The notes below the pieces were generated by a model. That model did not search any database, was not told the DNA's origin, and was given only the letters and a program-made list of their open reading frames with translations. From contig CAJNDS010000503.1 of the NCBI GenBank assembly GCA_905221605.1, positions 1 through 64,000 of the forward strand: a stretch of 64,000 bases of DNA. Reading direction: 5' to 3'. Position 1 is the stretch's first letter, and the number at the start of each line of letters is the position of its first letter. The DNA comes from Symbiodinium natans (taxonomy: Eukaryota; Sar; Dinophyceae; Suessiales; Symbiodiniaceae). Made by a program: the position numbers and the translations under genes. This document shows, piece by piece, positions 59,659 through 64,000 of the stretch.

Positions 59659-60920
59659 AGTTTGGCGGAGGCGCTCCTGCAACAAGCCGCGGCCGTGCCC
59701 GACGAGCCTCCGCCAAAGAAAAGGCGTGCGGACGGGTTAGGCTAGAGGGTTCAGGGTTCAGGGTTCAGGGTTTAGGGTTTAGGGATGTTTAGGGTTTAGG
59801 GTTTCGGGCTACTGGTTTTCGGCTCATGTTCATTGGGCTTGGGCTTATAGGGTCTCGGGCTTAGTGGTTTAAAGGGCATCCTTTCAATGGGGCTGCTGTG
59901 GTTGCTGAGGTCTGTTTGGACCCTAGACTTCGGAGGTTCGTGAGAAAGATGGGGTTTTGGGGTTGGAGTTTCCAGTGGTACGTGTTGAGTGAGTGGTTTC
60001 GAGTTGAGAACTGACTAACTGACCTAGGCATCATGTAGGATTAGGCGGTACCCAGAGACCCCAAAGCCCCTTAATTAAGGAATATCCCTTACATTGTAAT
60101 AGGAACCCTAACCTGATTACCCTAAACCCTTAACCCTTAACCATAAACCTTTAACCCTAGACCCTTAACTAAGGGCGCGGGGCTTGGGGACTGAGGCGCT
60201 ACATTGTTGAACCTCAACCCCAAACCCTAAACCCTGAAGCCTGCCTAAGACCCTAAGCCCCCTGAATCCCAGCGAAATTTCCTCAAGGCCTCAGGCTTCC
60301 CGAAGCCCTAGGAACCTAAGCCCTAAACCCTGAAAAGCCCTAAAACCTAAACCAGAAACCCTAGGGCACCCCAAAGCCCCAACTAAACCTCTCATGCCTT
60401 AAGCCTTCAGTCAACCGAAGAGACCCAAGAGGGTCTAGGGTGTAGGGTGTAGATGTAGGGTCTCTCATCATAGCTGCTAACTGTTGTTTGGGGGTCTACA
60501 TGGGGGGTGCCCTATTTTGGGAAAGACTCAATATGGTGAGTTCTCTAGACTGTGGCCCCTGGTGGGTACCCTAAACCTGAAGTTGTTCTGACCTTCCGTA
60601 GCCCCTCCGATGCAGCCTAGATATAATAGGGGCCGCCATTTAATGAGAACTCACAAAAGGGAACACAGTTTGGAGAAGTGACTATATGCCTAAACCCTAA
60701 ACCCTGAACCCTAAACCCTCACCCCTCAACCCTCAACCTCCCTAAACCCTAAACCCTAAACCCCAAACCCTAAACCCTCAACCCTCAACCGTGAACCCTA
60801 GAAACCCAAGAAGTTCTCCGGTCTTTTCAGCCGCCGCGCAGGGCCAAAAAGTGATCCGCGCCAGGGGTGCGATCCCCAGGAGGTTCGAATTGGGGGCAGA
60901 GGATCGAGGATGAAGGTTTA
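59659..60920 (+). CDS. Candidate exons, one with basic NLS-like motif
   Basis: 59659-59735 reads SLAEALLQQAAAVPDEPPPK then KRRADG, a nuclear-localisation-like PPKKRR. About 59878-60014 reads NGAAVVAEVCLDPRLRRFVR and on to a TGA. 60831-60910 reads AAQGQKVIRARGAIPRRFEL after GTCTTTTCAG. No domain was recognised. Confidence 0.4.
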
Positions 60921-62240
60921 GGGTTTATGGTTTAGGGTTCAGGGTTTCCGAAATTAGGGGTACCCTTATTGGGGTCCCTATAATCAGGGAATTACGACTA
61001 TTTTGATGGTCTATATGAGGGGTCCGATGATCTTCGTAAACCCCTAAACCCTAAACCAAACCCTAAACCCTAAACCATGCAGGGTTATAGGGTTATAGCG
61101 AGGAGACACCCAATCTTCGCCCCCCCCCCCCCCCCGCCGCCGAGCCCATACCCTAAACCCTAAACCCTAAACCCTAAACCCTAAACCCTAAACCCTAAAC
61201 CCTAAACCCTTGGGTGTTTTTTGGGGTGTTTTATTGGGTGTGTATTAGGTATTCATTGGGTGCTTGTTGGGTGTTTGTTGGGTTTAGGCTGTAGGGTGTT
61301 GAGGGCTTGGGGGATTCCCACCCCTACTGTACCCACCACCACCACCACCACCACCCAGGTTTGTACAGCCATATTTAGATGGGAAATGCCGTTGAAACCC
61401 TGAAACCCCAGACCCCCCGAAACCCCGCGCATATACCGGTAAACCCGAAACCCCTAAACGCCCTAAACCCAGAAACCTTAACCCCGCAACCCGAAACCCC
61501 GCCCCCTATACCGGTAAACCCTAAACCCCTAAAACCCCAAACCCCCCCGAAATGCTCCGAAACCCTAAACCCCTACACCCTCAAACCCCCCGAAATGCCC
61601 CGAAACCCTAAACTCCTAAACCCCGAAATGCCCGAAACCACAGACCCCCCAGCCCTCGTTCCCCCCAGCCCTCGTTGAGACTTTTGCTTCGCTATCACAG
61701 TCTTTTTGGGGCTGAAGGGTTAGGGTTTAGGGTTTAGGGTTTAGGGTTTAAGGGTTAAAGGGTTAAGGGTTTAGGGTTTAGGGTTTAGGGTTTAGGGTTT
61801 AGGATCCTGTGCGCCTCAACAAGGGTACTGGGTGCAGGGATCAGGGCTGATAAGGTCCTGTGCGCCTCAGCCCTCTAACCCCATAAACCCTAAACCCTAA
61901 ACCCTGAGGCTTTATAGGGTTTATGCAGCCTGTGGAGACCTGATCCTCTGCCTCCGCGGGTTTGGGGGTAAATCTGTAGCATACCGGATGGAGACCAATG
62001 AGGACAGATTGCGTCTCGAAGGGAACGGGCGTGCAAGCACGGCAAAGCAAAACACCCAGCAAGATCCAGGATCTAAGGCCATAAACTCCCATTCCTGCTA
62101 AGCCCTAAACACAGCACCCTTCCTCTGCGAAAGCAAGTTACATGATCGTTTGGGGTTTAGGGGTTTAAGGGTTTAGGACTTGCGGAAGCTGAAAACACAG
62201 CAAGACTTCCACCCCCCCCCCCCCCCCCCCCCGATGCTTT
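60921..62240. other. Telomere- and C-rich interval without supported gene
   Basis: (CCCTAAA)n at 61145-61210, (TTTAGGG)n at 61725-61803, a CACCAC microsatellite at 61334-61356, poly-C at 61122-61135 and 62208-62232, and a CCCGAAACCCC-type variant block at 61395-61640. An open minus-strand frame across 61841-62092 is unsupported. Confidence 0.5.
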
Positions 62241-62244
62241 GCCG

Positions 62245-63990
62245 TGGCTCCTCGGACCTTCATGGCCGCCGTTTGTGACGGCGGGGGCCTTCCATGCCTG
62301 GCGCCTCCACACCCTAGTAAACCTTGAACCCTAAACCCTGAACCCTGAACCCTGAACCCTAAACCCTAAACCCTAAACCCTAAACCCTAAACCCTAAACC
62401 CTAAACCCTAAACCCTAAACCCTAAACCCTAAACCAGAACCCACTCTCTAGGCTTCAAGGGGCTGGCGGGGTTGAGGGGTCCCAGACACGGTGCATCGGG
62501 CTTTGCTGGGATTCAGGGACATGGTGGCGCGCTGAAGCTTGGGTTTAGGGCTTAGGGCTTAGGGTTTAGGGTCTAGGGTTTCGGGTTTAGGGGTGTGTAA
62601 GGGTTTAGGGGTTTAGGTTTTGGGGTTTAGGTTTCAGGCGAAGGGTTTACGGTTTAGGGGTTTAGGGTTCAGGGTTTGGGGTTTGGAGTGAATTAGCGTT
62701 CAGGGTTGAGGGCCGTGGGTGTTGGTCTCGAGTTTCTCTTCTACAATATGACGGTTTGCTGTCTAAGATCGAGGTCTTACATTCCAGGACAAGACTTAAG
62801 GATATACAGTTTAGAATTGAGGCAAGCCCTAAACCCTGAACCCTAAACCCCAAACCCTGAACCCTAAGCCACATTCCCAGGAAGCCCTAAAGGTGGGTGC
62901 AAAGAGGAAGCATTGGCGCGGAACAGGTGCAGGCATGGGTGCCGCAGTGCACACCAGTCGGCCGTGGTCGATTTGAAGTGAGTACCCAGACCCCTGGGCC
63001 TGAACCCGAGAACCCTAAACCCTAAACCCTAAACCCTAAACCCTAAACACTCTCTATCCTATGTATATTTAATGGCTAATGGCTTCCCGGTTTTCCGGGT
63101 CCTTTTGCATCGACCACAGCCCCTGCTGGGATCTCGCTACTCACGTGTTTGGCGGGGGCGACTCCTTAAACCCCAAGAAGAAACATGGAGCCCTAAACCC
63201 TAGACCCTAAGTCCTATACTCCTAGGCCCTCAGCCCTAAACCCTAAACCCTAAACCCTAAACCCCCTTCCGTTCTCGTGGGTCACCTTTGGGAGCTTTGG
63301 AGCAAAATACCCAGACATTCCAACTGGGAACCTCCCTAACCCGAAACCCTGAACCCTCGCGGGTGTCAAACTTGTCGGAGCCAACCTAGCCCCCAAAAGG
63401 AGGGTTTAGGGTTTAGGGTTTAGGGTTTAGGGTTTAGGGTTTCGGGTTTAGGGTTTCGGGTTTATGGCTGATGTAGGAAGCTAACGGAGCAGAGTTGACG
63501 GAGCAGGAGTCCACTTCGCCACGCCCTTCGTGCCGCGAGTAGCACGCTTGTGTATCCTCAGAAGAGGGATGACTCAGTCACAGGCTTTGGGGGTCATACG
63601 GGCAAGGCTCTGTCCCCTTTCAAAATCAACGAGGGGGCTTCGGTCAGTGGTTGTTCAAGGGTTGAGGTCTCACGATTTACAAGGAGCGCCCATACCACAC
63701 CCACTACTCAAGTTATGTTATGGTACATACTCATTCTAACCTACTACTCAAGTTATGGTACATACTTATTCTAACCTAATTCCCTCTGACCCATTATAGC
63801 TATGGGCTGTGAAGGCAGCGGTTCAAAGCACCCTTGTTGAGGGGGCGATAGCCCTGCATCATCGCGGGGACAAAGAAGCTTCATGCGGCGATCGTTGTTT
63901 GCGTCTAAATCACCGCAAGCCCTACCGACAGATCATCTTCTGCCCCAAGATGACCTAGCTAAACCCGAACAAAACGATCCTAAACTCTAA
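62245..63990 (+). CDS. Candidate multi-exon gene at window end
   Basis: 62245-62314 contains MAAVCDGGGLPCLAPP. 62893-62977 reads WVQRGSIGAEQVQAWVPQCT then PVGRGRFE and ends at a GTGAGT donor. 63080-63172 reads FPVFRVLLHRPQPLLGSRYS, 63272-63318 VLVGHLWELWSKIPRHS, 63358-63403 AGVKLVGANLAPKRR, and 63490-63620 RVDGAGVHFATPFVPRVARL and on. 63799-63990 follows a TTATAG acceptor, reads LWAVKAAVQSTLVEGGDSPA then a Ser/Gln/Asp-rich end (TDHLLPQDDLAKPEQNDPKL) and stops at TAA. No domain was recognised; the gene may continue past the window if the last stop is not used. Confidence 0.45.
62355..62435. repeat. (CCCTAAA)n array
   Basis: About 11 units preceded by CCCTGAA variants. A (TTTAGGG)n tract at 63402-63465 faces the other way. 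Confidence 0.95.
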
Positions 63991-64000
63991 ACCCCACCCA

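Noticed and set aside
300-63465. A true chromosome end or subtelomere
   Set aside because: Telomere units occur in both orientations, in hundreds of short tracts, with genes and exons on both sides. None is terminal in the window, so they are interstitial.
300-64000. CRISPR array from the regular 7-bp repeats
   Set aside because: There are no spacers of uniform length and no cas genes. The unit is the known dinoflagellate/plant telomere repeat.
1-64000. Dinoflagellate spliced-leader relics at gene 5' ends
   Set aside because: No convincing match to the TTTTGGCTCAAG end of the leader was found upstream of the UBL-RCC1 or ankyrin genes.
1-64000. tRNA, rRNA or snRNA genes
   Set aside because: No cloverleaf-like box A/box B pair or rRNA signature was recognised by eye. 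A covariance-model scan would be decisive.

Overview
The window looks like nuclear DNA of a dinoflagellate, most likely a suessialean (Symbiodinium-like) lineage; this is inferred. The reasons are interstitial Arabidopsis-type telomere repeat (TTTAGGG, both orientations) almost everywhere, GC-AG introns beside GT-AG ones, coding islands nearly all on the + strand (one-way gene arrays), and tandem families of ubiquitin-like proteins fused to RCC1-like or ankyrin repeats. No rRNA, tRNA, CRISPR or bacterial operon structure was seen.

Layout. 1-4.2 kb: short + strand coding islands between telomere-repeat tracts. 4.8-25 kb: a segmentally duplicated cluster. A small multi-exon gene ('gene X') followed by a UBL+RCC1-like gene occurs near 4.8-9.8 kb and again near 18.4-25.0 kb, with further RCC1-like copies at 12.3, 15.2 and 17.0 kb, one frameshifted, one decayed and one truncated at both ends. 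26-33.5 kb: more islands, including a possible first exon at 30511. 34.4-42.1 kb: a GNAT acetyltransferase gene whose catalytic domain is spread over five small exons, with another UBL+RCC1-like gene (36952-38559) inside one of its introns. 42.8-44.4 kb: a UBL+ankyrin gene with two introns. 44.7-57.2 kb: an intron-rich gene encoding a BTB/POZ domain, six exons of which join in phase. 57.3-64 kb: further islands, including plausible terminal exons.

Main message. The DNA between telomere-like tracts is not empty. Much of it is short exons (about 25-120 bp) of intron-rich genes whose introns have been filled with TTTAGGG/CCCTAAA repeats and small inverted-repeat elements. A single-frame reading misses these genes because each 7-bp array brings stops in every frame. 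Several tracts sit inside other elements or duplicated sequence. One is bounded by a 7-bp direct repeat, which points to insertion or break repair rather than chromosome ends. A second family of about 100-180 bp inverted-repeat elements forms one proven-by-frame intron in the ankyrin gene and a likely one at 31.7 kb, resembling introner elements.

Limits: island frames and edges were read by eye. GNAT, BTB, ankyrin and UBL-RCC1 calls rest on clear motifs and phase agreement; most other islands are unidentified and some are open in more than one frame.
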